The notes under the pieces: model-generated
What the model was told of the DNA's origin: nothing
Databases searched by the model: none
What the model saw: only the letters and a program-made list of their open reading frames with translations
NCBI GenBank assembly: GCA_000721375.1
Contig: JOGW01000012.1
Coordinates: forward strand, 124,001 to 188,000
Reading direction: 5' to 3'
DNA length: 64,000 nt
DNA from: Streptomyces sp. NRRL B-3428
Lineage (GTDB): Bacteria; Actinomycetota; Actinomycetes; Streptomycetales; Streptomycetaceae
Shown: piece by piece, positions 34,254-43,300 of the stretch
Numbering within the stretch: the first letter of the stretch is position 1
Layout: each line of letters starts with the position of its first letter
Position numbers and translations under genes: made by a program

Positions 34254-35216
34254 GTGTGCGTGCAACTGCTCGAGATATCCGACCTGGTCGTCGACCACTC
34301 CCCCGGCGCCCGGGACCGGCTCCCGGTGCGCCGCGCCGATGTCGTGGCGCGCCTCGCGGCGGCGGGCGACCGGCGCGGGGCCCGTATCGCCGCGGGCCTC
34401 GTGTGCGACGCGGACGGGGTCCTCGACCCGGACGCCGTGGACCGCCGCCTCGTCGCCGTACACACCGAGCTGCAGCGGCTGAGCGAGGAGCTGCGGCTCG
34501 GAGACCGCATCGCCGACCTGCTGCGCCCACTGGGCGCCGCGATCCGCGCCGCCGCTCCTGCCGGACGCCCGCTGCGCGTGGTGGACGTGGGGTGCGGTCT
34601 CGGTTATCTCGTACGGTGGCTCGCCGCGTCCGGCGCCCTCGGTGCCGGAGTCGAGCTGCTCGGCATGGACTTCAACCCGGCGCTGGTCGCCGAGGCGGAG
34701 CGGCTGGCCCGGGACGAGGGGCTCGACTGCCGGTTCGTAGGGGGCGATGCGTTCGCGCTCGCCGAGCCGGCCACCGTGTATGTGTCCACCGGGGTGCTGC
34801 ACCATTTCCGCGGGCCCGACCTGGACGCGTTCTTCGCTGCCCAAAGCGCCCCGGAGACCGAGGCGTTCTGCCATTTCGACATCGCCGCCACCTCCCTCAC
34901 CCCGGTCGGGGCCTGGATCTTCCATCGGGCGCGGATGCGGGATCCGCTGGGCCGCCATGACGGGGTGGTGTCCGCCCGACGCGCTCACGACGACGCGACG
35001 CTGCTGCGGGCGGCCGGGCATGCGGCGGGAATGGTCCCGTTGGTGTACGAACCGCGCGGACTCAGCAACCCGTTCTGCACCACGATCCGCCCCGTACTCG
35101 GGGTGCGCCCCGCGCTGGTCGCGCCGCTGCGGGCCGCGCTGGGACCCGCGGCATCGAGTCGGCTGATCGGGGCAGAGGGTACGGCGACCACGCTCCTGCC
35201 GGGCGGTACTCGGTGA
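34254..35216 (+). CDS. SAM-dependent methyltransferase (class I, larger type)
   Basis: A 320-aa methyltransferase. Motif I is VVDVGCGLGYLVRWL (about residue 107 onward), the acidic residue after strand 2 is in LLGMDFNPALVAEAERL, and VYVSTGVLHHFRGPDLDAFFA is the post-motif. The GTG at 34254 is used; another GTG two codons later is possible. No Shine-Dalgarno is seen, so the transcript may be leaderless. The 3' end lies in a 29-bp tandem triplication that relays translation to the next gene. Confidence 0.8.
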   Translation: MCVQLLEISDLVVDHSPGARDRLPVRRADVVARLAAAGDRRGARIAAGLVCDADGVLDPDAVDRRLVAVHTELQRLSEELRLGDRIADLLRPLGAAIRAAAPAGRPLRVVDVGCGLGYLVRWLAASGALGAGVELLGMDFNPALVAEAERLARDEGLDCRFVGGDAFALAEPATVYVSTGVLHHFRGPDLDAFFAAQSAPETEAFCHFDIAATSLTPVGAWIFHRARMRDPLGRHDGVVSARRAHDDATLLRAAGHAAGMVPLVYEPRGLSNPFCTTIRPVLGVRPALVAPLRAALGPAASSRLIGAEGTATTLLPGGTR

Positions 35217-35283
35217 ACGTGCTCATGCCCGGAGGCGCCCGGTGAACGCACTCATGCCGGGAGGTGCCCGGTGAACGCGCTCC
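35192..35283 (+). repeat. 29-bp tandem triplication carrying ribosome-binding site, start and stop
   Basis: GTGAACG recurs at 35213, 35242 and 35271 with a 29-bp period. Each full unit encodes a 10-codon frame (MNVLMPGGAR, MNALMPGGAR) ending in a TGA that overlaps the next GTG as GTGA, with GGAGG inside the unit. The methyltransferase itself ends in LLPGGTR with the same GTGA overlap at 35213. The repeat therefore turned one GTGA junction into a chain of three, with each step in a new frame. Confidence 0.85.
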
Positions 35284-35774
35284 TGTTGATCGCCCTCGGC
35301 CTGTTGGACGCGGCCTTCGCCGGATTCCGGGCGTACGCCGGGCGGGACGGCCGCATCCGCAAGCGGCAGGCGGCGCTTGCCGCGGCCAGGCGCGGGCTCA
35401 CGCTCGGGGTACCCGCCCTGCTGGTCACGGCCGCGGTCGCGGGCGGTGTGCTGCTCGGCGCCGGCGACCGGGGCGACCGCTACACCGAACTCGACGACGC
35501 GGCTTCCCGGATGCTCCTCGTGTACGCGCCCTACGTGGCCGTGGTCCTCGCGAGTCTCGGCTGCTATCTGTGGGGCAACTTCCGGATCAGCACGCTGGCC
35601 GTCGTCATCGGCCTCGGCCCGCTGACTCTGCTGCGGCCCTTTGTGGTGCTCGCCGGTGCGGTAGCTGCCGCCAGGGAGTCACTGCCGGGCGCCGCGGTGG
35701 CGGCGGTCGCGACGGCCGGCGTGCTGGCCGTCGAGCCACTCGTCCATCGACGCTGGTATGCCGTGCCGGTCTAG
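35271..35774 (+). CDS. Integral membrane protein
   Basis: A 167-aa protein with about four hydrophobic helices (LLLIALGLLDAAFAGFRAYAG, GVPALLVTAAVAGGVLLGAG, MLLVYAPYVAVVLASLGCYLW, LRPFVVLAGAVAAARESLPGAA plus AVAAVATAGVLAVEPLV). The GTG at 35271 has GGGAGG ten to five bases upstream and is the last of the three repeated starts. No family is recognised. The residue pattern RRGLTLGVPALLV suggests a small polytopic protein that works with the methyltransferase product, but there is no direct evidence. Confidence 0.72.
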   Translation: MNALLLIALGLLDAAFAGFRAYAGRDGRIRKRQAALAAARRGLTLGVPALLVTAAVAGGVLLGAGDRGDRYTELDDAASRMLLVYAPYVAVVLASLGCYLWGNFRISTLAVVIGLGPLTLLRPFVVLAGAVAAARESLPGAAVAAVATAGVLAVEPLVHRRWYAVPV

Positions 35775-35862
35775 CCGTGTGACCAGCAGAGCCACGTGAC
35801 CAGCAGACCAGCAGCACAGTCAGGCCGGGGCCCCGCAGGCGCCATGAGGTAAGAAGACGTCC

Positions 35863-36459
35863 GTGACCGAACCACACCAAACCGCCACCCAGCACGCGTT
35901 CATCGCCCTCGCCCCGCCCGACGACGCGAAGAACGAGTTGGCGCACGCATTGAGTCCGGCCTACGCCGCCTTTCCGGACCTGCGCTGGAACCGCATCGAG
36001 GACTGGCACATCACCCTGGCCTTCCTGGGCGAGCTGCCGGTGCGGGCCGTCGAGCAGCTGCGTTCGCCCCTCGCCGACCTGGCAGCCTCCCGGCCCACCG
36101 TGGAACTGGCCCTCACCGGTGGCGGCCTCTTCGACGAGCGAGTGCTGTGGAGCGGGATCGAGGGGGACCTCGACCAACTGCACGATCTGGCCGAAGCGGT
36201 ACGGGCGACGGTCAGGGACTGCGACGTCGACTTCGTCGAACGTCCGCTGCGCCCTCACCTCACCCTGGCCCGCGCTCGCCGCAACGACAACATGTCTGTA
36301 GCGGGGGCAGCCGCCAGTCTCGACGGCTTCACCGGACGCCCATGGCGGACCGAACGCCTCCACCTGGTCGGCAGCACGGTGAGAGGCCATAACGGCCCGC
36401 GGCGCTATCAGGACATCGCGGCATGGCCTCTGACCGGTGCAGAGACCTGGATGCCGTAG
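35863..36459 (+). CDS. thpR: RNA 2',3'-cyclic phosphodiesterase (ThpR, 2H family)
   Basis: A 198-aa 2H phosphoesterase. The two catalytic motifs are HITL (His49-Leu52) and HLTL (His131-Leu134), in the contexts DWHITLAFLGEL and RPHLTLARA. The family hydrolyses 2',3'-cyclic phosphate RNA ends or ligates RNA 2'-5'; the substrate in vivo is unclear. The GTG at 35863 starts the conserved region. It appears to be monocistronic, 88 bp after the membrane-protein gene. Confidence 0.93.
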   Translation: MTEPHQTATQHAFIALAPPDDAKNELAHALSPAYAAFPDLRWNRIEDWHITLAFLGELPVRAVEQLRSPLADLAASRPTVELALTGGGLFDERVLWSGIEGDLDQLHDLAEAVRATVRDCDVDFVERPLRPHLTLARARRNDNMSVAGAAASLDGFTGRPWRTERLHLVGSTVRGHNGPRRYQDIAAWPLTGAETWMP

Positions 36460-36621
36460 TGGCTCGCGGGCTCGGCGGGGAAGGCCTTTGACCTGCCGAG
36501 CCGTCGCTGCGGACCCCGTCGGCGAGAACTCAGATGTGGCCCGAACCCTCATCGACAGGCCTACGGTCCACGACGATCCGTGACAGGAGGGTCGAGTTCC
36601 CCATCACCTCGCACCATGGCA

Positions 36622-36638
36622 TTGCATACAGTATGCAA
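36622..36638. promoter_or_regulatory. 17-bp perfect palindrome overlapping the promoter of the CoA-binding protein gene
   Basis: TTGCATAC-A-GTATGCAA is a perfect palindrome with 8-bp arms. Its first hexamer TTGCAT fits a -35 and TAACTT (36645-36650) a -10, with 17 bp between, placing the transcription start at or next to the ATG at 36658. Binding would occlude RNA polymerase. The symmetry resembles GntR-type operators. Confidence 0.55.
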
Positions 36639-36657
36639 CTCCGCTAACTTCCCCGTC

Positions 36658-37074
36658 ATGACCTATGGCGATGACGCGACAACTGAGCAGATACTCACCG
36701 CTGTTGGAGACACCTGGGCGGTGGTGGGCCTCTCCGACAACCCGGAGCGGGCCGCATACCGCGTGGCCGAGAAGCTGCGGCGGATCGGCAAGAGGGTGGT
36801 GCCCGTACACCCCAAGGCCGAGACGGTGCACGGCGAGCAGGGCTACGCCTGCCTCGCGGACATCCCGTTCCCGGTCCATGTGGTGAACGTCTTCGTGAAC
36901 TCCGCGCTGGCCGGGGACGTCGCCGACCAGGCCGTGGCCATCGACGCCAAGGCCGTCTGGTTCCAGCTGGAGGTCGTGGACGAGGCGGCCTACGACAGGA
37001 CGCGTGAAGCGGGCCTGCTGATGATCATGGATCGCTCCGCGGGGCGGGAGATCACGCGCCTGGGGCTGATCTGA
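36658..37074 (+). CDS. CoA-binding protein
   Basis: A 138-aa protein of the CoA-binding (YccU/YneT-like) family: WAVVGLSDNPERAAYRVAEKLRRIGKRVVPVHPKAETVHG, then ADIPFPVHVVNVFVNSALAGDVADQA, KAVWFQLEVVDEAAYDRTREAGLLMIMDRSAGRE. It is a single Rossmann-like domain expected to bind CoA or an acyl-CoA, with no enzymatic residues obvious. The ATG at 36658 sits about 7 bp after a -10-like TAACTT, so the mRNA is probably leaderless. The gene is under the palindrome at 36622-36638. Downstream, a convergent membrane-protein gene ends 73 bp away. Confidence 0.87.
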   Translation: MTYGDDATTEQILTAVGDTWAVVGLSDNPERAAYRVAEKLRRIGKRVVPVHPKAETVHGEQGYACLADIPFPVHVVNVFVNSALAGDVADQAVAIDAKAVWFQLEVVDEAAYDRTREAGLLMIMDRSAGREITRLGLI

Positions 37075-37147
37075 CGCCGCCGACGCAGACAGGTTTCGCG
37101 CCGGCCGGCGCCGCGAACGACTCCGGCCGCCCCGTGGACCGATGCGG

Positions 37148-37630
37148 TCAGGACTCCGCGGCCGGTGCCGCGGCGCCGGTGTCGGAGATGCCGCGCCTGC
37201 GGTACGCCAGCACACCGGCCCCCGCGAGCAGCAGCGCCGCCACGGCGCCCACGCCCAGAGCCGTGTGTTCGGCGAAGGCCTTGCCGATGACCTTGATGAC
37301 GCCTATCCCGGCTGTCGCGTAGAGCAGCGCCCAGACGGCTCCGCCGACGAACAGCGCCGGAAGGTAGCGCCTGAGCGGCATGCGCATGGTGCCCGCGAGG
37401 AAGTTCGCGGCGGTCTGGAAGCCGACGGTCAGGAAGGAGACGGCGACCACGGGTGCACCCCAGCGCTGGATCGCTCGCTCGGCGCGCTGGAACCGGGGCG
37501 AGGAGAGCCGCTCCGCGAACCGGCCGCGCCGGGCGCCGGCCCCGGCGAGACGGCCCACGGCGAAGGTGCCACCGGCACGCAGCAACACGAGCACGTAAAG
37601 CCCGGCGGCGGTGAGCAGGATCTTCTCCAT
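37148..37630 (-). CDS. DedA/VTT-like membrane protein
   Basis: A 160-aa membrane protein with helices MEKILLTAAGLYVLVLLRAGG, RWGAPVVAVSFLTVGFQTAANFLAG, YLPALFVGGAVWALLYATAGIG and LGVGAVAALLLAGAGVLAYRR. The pattern of an Arg-rich loop (RRGRFAERLSSPRFQRAERAIQRWG) before a polar-helix segment is like the VTT/DedA fold (lipid scramblase or transporter-like). It is shorter than typical DedA proteins. The start at 37630 lies upstream of the divergent TULIP-lectin gene. Confidence 0.75.
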   Translation of the reverse strand: MEKILLTAAGLYVLVLLRAGGTFAVGRLAGAGARRGRFAERLSSPRFQRAERAIQRWGAPVVAVSFLTVGFQTAANFLAGTMRMPLRRYLPALFVGGAVWALLYATAGIGVIKVIGKAFAEHTALGVGAVAALLLAGAGVLAYRRRGISDTGAAAPAAES

Positions 37631-37878
37631 AGCGCCCTGCCCTCGGTCTTTCTGTCGTGACTGCCGGAACCGTCAGCTTAGGCGAACGCCTGTACCGCAC
37701 AGAAAACGGGCTCCCCTCACCAAGATCGACGCGCAGACCGTCTACGGCCATGAGACCACTCGCGGTTACGGGGTTGAGGGTGTCCAATGGCGTCGGGTTT
37801 CCGCCTGTTCGTGGCTTCCTGTCTTCCCTAGCATCCGCCGTGACTGCCTGGTCATGAGGAGATGGGGGTCACACCGAA

Positions 37879-40341
37879 ATGAGCGCATCCCAATCCACTC
37901 TGGACACCTCCAGATACGGCTACGACATCGTCGTCGCCACCACGCAGCTCGGCATCAACTCCACGATGAAGTGGTACCTGTCCGAGCAATCCGCGCCGGT
38001 GATCACCTGTTGCTACGTGGGTGACGGCAACTCTTCGCAGCCCATCGACTACGAACTGCTCAAGAAGCAGACCGGGGCGGATCCGTTCGCCGTGCCGAAC
38101 GGTGAGAACCCGGCCAAGAACCCGGATCTGATCAATCTCACCAAGGCCGGGTTCCTGTACGGGTTCCGGCTCCAGATAGGGCTGCCCCCAGTGGCGCCGG
38201 AGGACACTCCGGACATCATCGGCCTGGGCGGCGACGCCACCCATGTGCGGTTCAGTCTGCTCAGCACCGAACTGGACGTGGTCGGTTTCGTCCCACCGTC
38301 CGCGACGAACTCCGCGCGGGGCTGGTCCAGCCTCTCGCAGCCGTATCCGGGCAACAGCCTCTGGATCTTCGAGTGCGACGCGGACCTGCAGATGGGGACC
38401 GTGCCGCCGGCCGAGTACGCCACGCTGCCCAAGTCCGTGAAGGACCGCCTGGCCACCGTCGACACCGCCTTCAGCATCCAGCAGCTGTTCCTCGACCTGA
38501 GCTCGGCGACCTTGGTCGCCATCCCCGACGTCAAGGAGTGGTGGGGCACGCCCCTCGCCTCGATGCTGCAGACGTACTTCCCCGCCGTGTACATGGACCA
38601 GCTGCGCGCTCTGGTCGGCAACCCCGTCCTGAACTACGCGATCATCCAGCAGCCGGCCGCCGCGACGCCCACCGAGTTCCCGATCACCGGCATGGGCAGG
38701 GAGGTGTCACCGGTCGTCGGCGCGGACGGGGTGCCCGTCGCGAACCCCTCGCAGGACCAGAAGGACCTCAACACGCTCAACTACCTGTGCGCCACGGACA
38801 ATCACCCGCTTCCCGCCCCGCGGCCGTTCACCTGGAACTGGGTCGACGACAGCGAGAGGACCGAGTACGACGGCGTGGTCGCCGTCAATCGCGCGTCCCT
38901 GGTGGACAAGATCCGCCAGCAGATGCTCCCCAACGTGATCGCCAACTGCTATCAGCCCTACGTGCGGGTCTCCATCGACTGGACCGGCGCCGCGGACATC
39001 ACGATGAGCGTCAAGCCCGGCGGGCAGCCGCAGGTCGACGCGGTCGCGGAGACCACCAAGACGCCCGGCACCATCCAGGCCCTGAAGTTCACCTACCACG
39101 GCCACGACGAGGACTCGGGCAGTCCGAGCTGGTACGGCGAGGCCGGCCTTGACACGTACTACGACGCCACCATCACCTTCGGCGGTACGAAGATCACCGT
39201 CGAGCAGAACCAGCGGTTCGACGCGTTCGTGAAGCGCACGGGCGCCACCACCACCGGCTCACCGATCGTCGTCAAGCGGGTGGACGTCTGCGAGCTCACC
39301 GTCTCCGACGAGGGCCAGCTGATCGCCGTGATGTCCACACCCACCGTCGCGGAGAACAAGCCGACGGAGAACTCGGCCGGCTGGTGGGGCCAGATGACCG
39401 GCGGAACGGACAGCCTCTACGCCTCGAGCGCCTCGGTGGTCGGCGGCACCGTCGGCACCATGCTCAACATCCTGCCGTTCTCGGTCTTCCAGTACCTGGT
39501 GTTCCCCGGCGGCCAGACCTTCAGCTACACGACCGCCTCGTTCGCCGGCATCGGAGATCTGGTCTCGCACATCGTCTACGCGGATCCGGACTCCACGCCG
39601 CCGGACACCTCGCTGCTGCCCGGCCAAGTGGCCAGCGGTGCAAGCCAGCTCAACGACGGCCAGTGGCTGGGCAATGACGGCTATCTGCTCTCGCCCAACA
39701 AGCTGTATGCCGCGTATGTACAGGACGACGGCAACTTCGTCCTGATGCACACCACGGACAAGGGTGATCCGGATCTGAACCGGCCCTACTGGTCCGTCTT
39801 CGCGAGCGCCACCGACAAGATCGTCGGGCCGTTCGCCAACGGCCCCTGCTACGCCTCCATGCAGTCCGACGGGAACTTCGTGCTCTACAACGGCCGGAGC
39901 ACGCTCAGCTCCGGACCGCCGTACTGGGCGATCAACCACGGACTGCCCGCACTCGGCACCTTCGCCGCCGCCCTCCAGGACGACGGGGACTTCGCCGTAT
40001 ACAAGCGCGATCCGGTCAGCAACGCACTGACCGGCGTGATCTACCGCGCCGGTAGCGCCGGTGCGGCGAAGGCGGGTCAGCCACCGACAGGGCCCGCGCG
40101 CACGCCTTCGCCCGCGCCGTCACCGCAGGAGCCCGCGCCGTCACCGCAGAAACCGGCGCCGTCACCTCAGGAGCCCGGCAAGCCGCAGCAGCCGGGGAAG
40201 TCCCACAAGCCGGAGAAGTCGCAGCCGAAACCAGGTAAGTCCCAAGACCAGCGGGGGAAGTCGGACGATGAGCGCAAACACGATCACCTACACCGCCGAG
40301 CTGATGAGAAACTTCCTCCAGAGCGAGGTCATGGCCGCTGA
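37879..40341 (+). CDS. Large multidomain protein: possible TULIP/P47-like region with B-lectin domain
   Basis: An 820-aa protein with no signal peptide. The N-terminal 580 residues are beta-rich. The opening block (DTSRYGYDIVVATTQLGINSTMKWYL) is reminiscent of P47/TULIP proteins that bind lipid in a tubular fold; this is a tentative resemblance. Residues about 590-705 are a bulb-type mannose-binding lectin domain with three QDDGNFVLM-like repeats (VQDDGNFVLM, MQSDGNFVLY, LQDDGDFAVY). A Pro/Gln/Lys linker (PAPSPQEPGKPQQPGKSHKP) ends the protein, whose last 25 codons overlap the next gene. Confidence 0.7.
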   Translation: MSASQSTLDTSRYGYDIVVATTQLGINSTMKWYLSEQSAPVITCCYVGDGNSSQPIDYELLKKQTGADPFAVPNGENPAKNPDLINLTKAGFLYGFRLQIGLPPVAPEDTPDIIGLGGDATHVRFSLLSTELDVVGFVPPSATNSARGWSSLSQPYPGNSLWIFECDADLQMGTVPPAEYATLPKSVKDRLATVDTAFSIQQLFLDLSSATLVAIPDVKEWWGTPLASMLQTYFPAVYMDQLRALVGNPVLNYAIIQQPAAATPTEFPITGMGREVSPVVGADGVPVANPSQDQKDLNTLNYLCATDNHPLPAPRPFTWNWVDDSERTEYDGVVAVNRASLVDKIRQQMLPNVIANCYQPYVRVSIDWTGAADITMSVKPGGQPQVDAVAETTKTPGTIQALKFTYHGHDEDSGSPSWYGEAGLDTYYDATITFGGTKITVEQNQRFDAFVKRTGATTTGSPIVVKRVDVCELTVSDEGQLIAVMSTPTVAENKPTENSAGWWGQMTGGTDSLYASSASVVGGTVGTMLNILPFSVFQYLVFPGGQTFSYTTASFAGIGDLVSHIVYADPDSTPPDTSLLPGQVASGASQLNDGQWLGNDGYLLSPNKLYAAYVQDDGNFVLMHTTDKGDPDLNRPYWSVFASATDKIVGPFANGPCYASMQSDGNFVLYNGRSTLSSGPPYWAINHGLPALGTFAAALQDDGDFAVYKRDPVSNALTGVIYRAGSAGAAKAGQPPTGPARTPSPAPSPQEPAPSPQKPAPSPQEPGKPQQPGKSHKPEKSQPKPGKSQDQRGKSDDERKHDHLHRRADEKLPPERGHGR

Positions 40342-43300
40342 GGCCAAGTTCGAGGCGCTGCAGACGCAGAGCGGCGCTTCGCTGCTGTTCTCGATCGGTA
40401 CCGACGACGCGATGTATCTGACCCGCGAGGCGCCGGGCACCAAGAGCGGCTGGACGCGCGGCGACATCAGCAGTGCGCAGCTCGCCAAGGACTTCGGCGC
40501 CGGCGCGGGCGTGCGCTGCAAGACGTTCGGCACAGCGCAGTGCCCGCACGGGACCACCGCGATGATCCACCTCGCGATGGTCGCGGCCGCGGGCCAGGAC
40601 GACCATCTGTATCTGAGCCTCAACAACCCTGACGCGGACACCTCGTGGCAGGCCGCACCGGCCTGGACGGCCTACCCCTTCGACGCGATCGACCACCAGC
40701 TGCCGCACGTCAAGATCGTCAACGTCTTCCTGAGCGAGGCGACCGGCAAGGAGTTCATCGTCGTCGACGTGCTCCGCGATCCCACCAGCACGCAGGACCT
40801 GCTGTACCGGTACTACATCGACACGGCCAAGCCGGGCGGGCGGGCGTGGCAGCCCGGCAGCCTGGCCATGGACCTGTCGGCGACCGGATACACCAGCTCC
40901 CTGGGCCGCAAGTCCGGCCAGCAGGTGGACGGTCTCTACACCTCGGGCCAGGTGTCGGGCCGCCCGCAGATCAGCTACCAGCCGCTGTACAACCCGTACG
41001 GCGGGACAGCGAAGCCCAGCCGGTTCACCCTGCCCGGCGGGTTGGTTCCGGACGCCATCGCCGCTGCCCGCAACGCGGACAACACCTCGGATCTGTATCT
41101 CACCGCGGGCCAGACTCTGTACTGTCTGCCGGCCAAGAACGCGGACGGCTCGGCAGGGCAGGCGGACAACGCCGTCGCGCAGCAGGTCGCCACCGGCGCG
41201 ATGTTCTCCGGGACTCGGACCCTGTACGCGGCGCCCACCAGCGGCAAGGGGGTGATCGTGTGGGGTCTCAACCGCAACGACCAGGTGTTCTACACCAGTT
41301 GTGAGAGCGGCAACCCGGTCGCGGGACCATGGAGTGCGCCCCTCGCCATCGTCACCGGCGCCGAGCAGGTGTCGCCGTATCTGGACCGGGCTCTGGACGC
41401 CAACACGTTCTTCTGCCACACCGGGACCAACAAACTGTCCAAGGCGGTGAAGTCGCCGGAGACAGGCATGTGGACCCTGCGCGACATCACGCTCGAACCA
41501 CCGGACAGCGGCGCGCCCGCACGGGACGTCATGTCGTACACCACTCGGGTCCGCGTCACGGACCAGGACGGCCAGCCGGTCACGGGCGCTCAACTCGGCG
41601 TCCGCGCCAGCAATTCCACCAGTCTGCAGATCAACTACCTGCACTACTCGGCAGGTCCGGTGACTCCGGTGCAGGTGACCACCGACAACGAAGGCAGCGT
41701 CACGATCGTGGAGTCGGTGGGCACGCTGGCCGGCTCGCAGATCACGATCACGGCGGGCGACGCCACCGTGGTCATCAACCCGATGGACAAGGCGTTCAGC
41801 AAGGCGGCGAGCCTCACCACGGCCGATTCCCTCTCCCGGGCGGTCATCACGTCACCGGACGGCGGCACGCAGCCACTGATCGCGGCGAGTACGAGCGGTG
41901 CGGACCTCCAGACCGTCGCCACCGCCAACAAGGGGCTCGGGGACGCCTACGGAGCACAGTCACCGGCGGCCGTATCGCTGTTGGCCGGGCGTCCGGGAGG
42001 CTTACGCAGCCGCCGGCAAGCACACGGCAAGGGCCACCAACCGCCCGGCAAGGACCACACGCCCCCCGGTAAAAGCCACAAGCCACCGGGTAAGGGCCAC
42101 CAGCCCCCGCCTCCCGGAGGCACCGTGGGCGGCTCGCCGGCCACCGACATCGGCGATCTGCTGCGCGCGGTCGGTAACGCGATCGTGGACGACGTACTCG
42201 ACGAGATCCAGGTCATCGAGGATGTCGCGAGCCAGACATGGCAACTGCTCGTGCGGATCGGCGGACAGCCGTTCCAGGCCGTGCTCGACACGATCGAGTC
42301 CATCGCCGAGAGCGCCTACCACGTGCTCTCGATGATCGTCGACGACATCAAGAAGGTCCTTGCGTACCTCGAGTTCCTCTTCGAGTGGCGGGACATCACC
42401 CGCACCAAGGACGTGCTCAAGACCATGAACAAGGTGTATCTGGCGTACGCGGTCGGCCAGATACCGGCGGCGCGGGCACAGCTCGACAAGACGTTCCTCG
42501 AAGCCGAGGCGACGCTTGCCGCCTGGGCGAACGAACCGCCTTCGTGGACGGGGGTGTCGTCGAGCACGGGAGCGCAGATGACGGCCGCCACACCCGATCA
42601 GAGCGCGCCGGGCGCGATGCTCTCGTACCACTTCCAGAGCAACTCGGGCAGTGCGACCACGTCCGCTCCCGACCCCTCGGGAAATCCACCCGCTGTGGGC
42701 AGCAGTCTCGCCGACGTCCTCGCCCGCGAGGGAGACATCCTCTACGCGGCGGCCGAGCAGCTGATCGACCTCGGATCCAGGCTGACCAGCACGCCGATCG
42801 CGGACCTCCTGACCGAGCTGGTCGCGATCCTGGGCGAGACCGTCCTGGAGAGCAGCAGGAACATCATCGACGCCGCCTTCGACGTGGCCGAGGACGTTGC
42901 CGACCTGCTGCTGACCATCCTGGACACCCCGCTGCACATCCCGGTTGTCTCGGACGTGCTCAACTTCTTCGGGGTGCCGGACTTCTCACTGCTCGACATC
43001 GTCTGCTGGATCGGCGCGATCCCGGCCACCCTGCTCTACAAGATCAGCAAGGGCAGCGCTCCGTTCCCGGACAACCAGGAGACCGCCGCGCTGATCGCGG
43101 CCCCTGACTACCCGTCGCTCCTGGCCCTGTACGGGGTCGCACCTCCTCAACTGACCGCCGGCGCACCGCGGAGCACCGTCGTGGCCAAGGACCCGCCGTC
43201 CCGGGATGTGGCCGCCTACGTCGCGGGCCACTACACCTCGGCGGGCTCCAGCATCATCGGCGGTCCGCTGAGCGCCCTGGAGGTGTACCGGCCGGCCGGC

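Noticed and set aside
40016..41644. Minus-strand frame across the giant-protein genes
   Set aside because: No recognisable protein pattern; the plus-strand frames contain lectin and propeller-like motifs and a proper ribosome-binding site.
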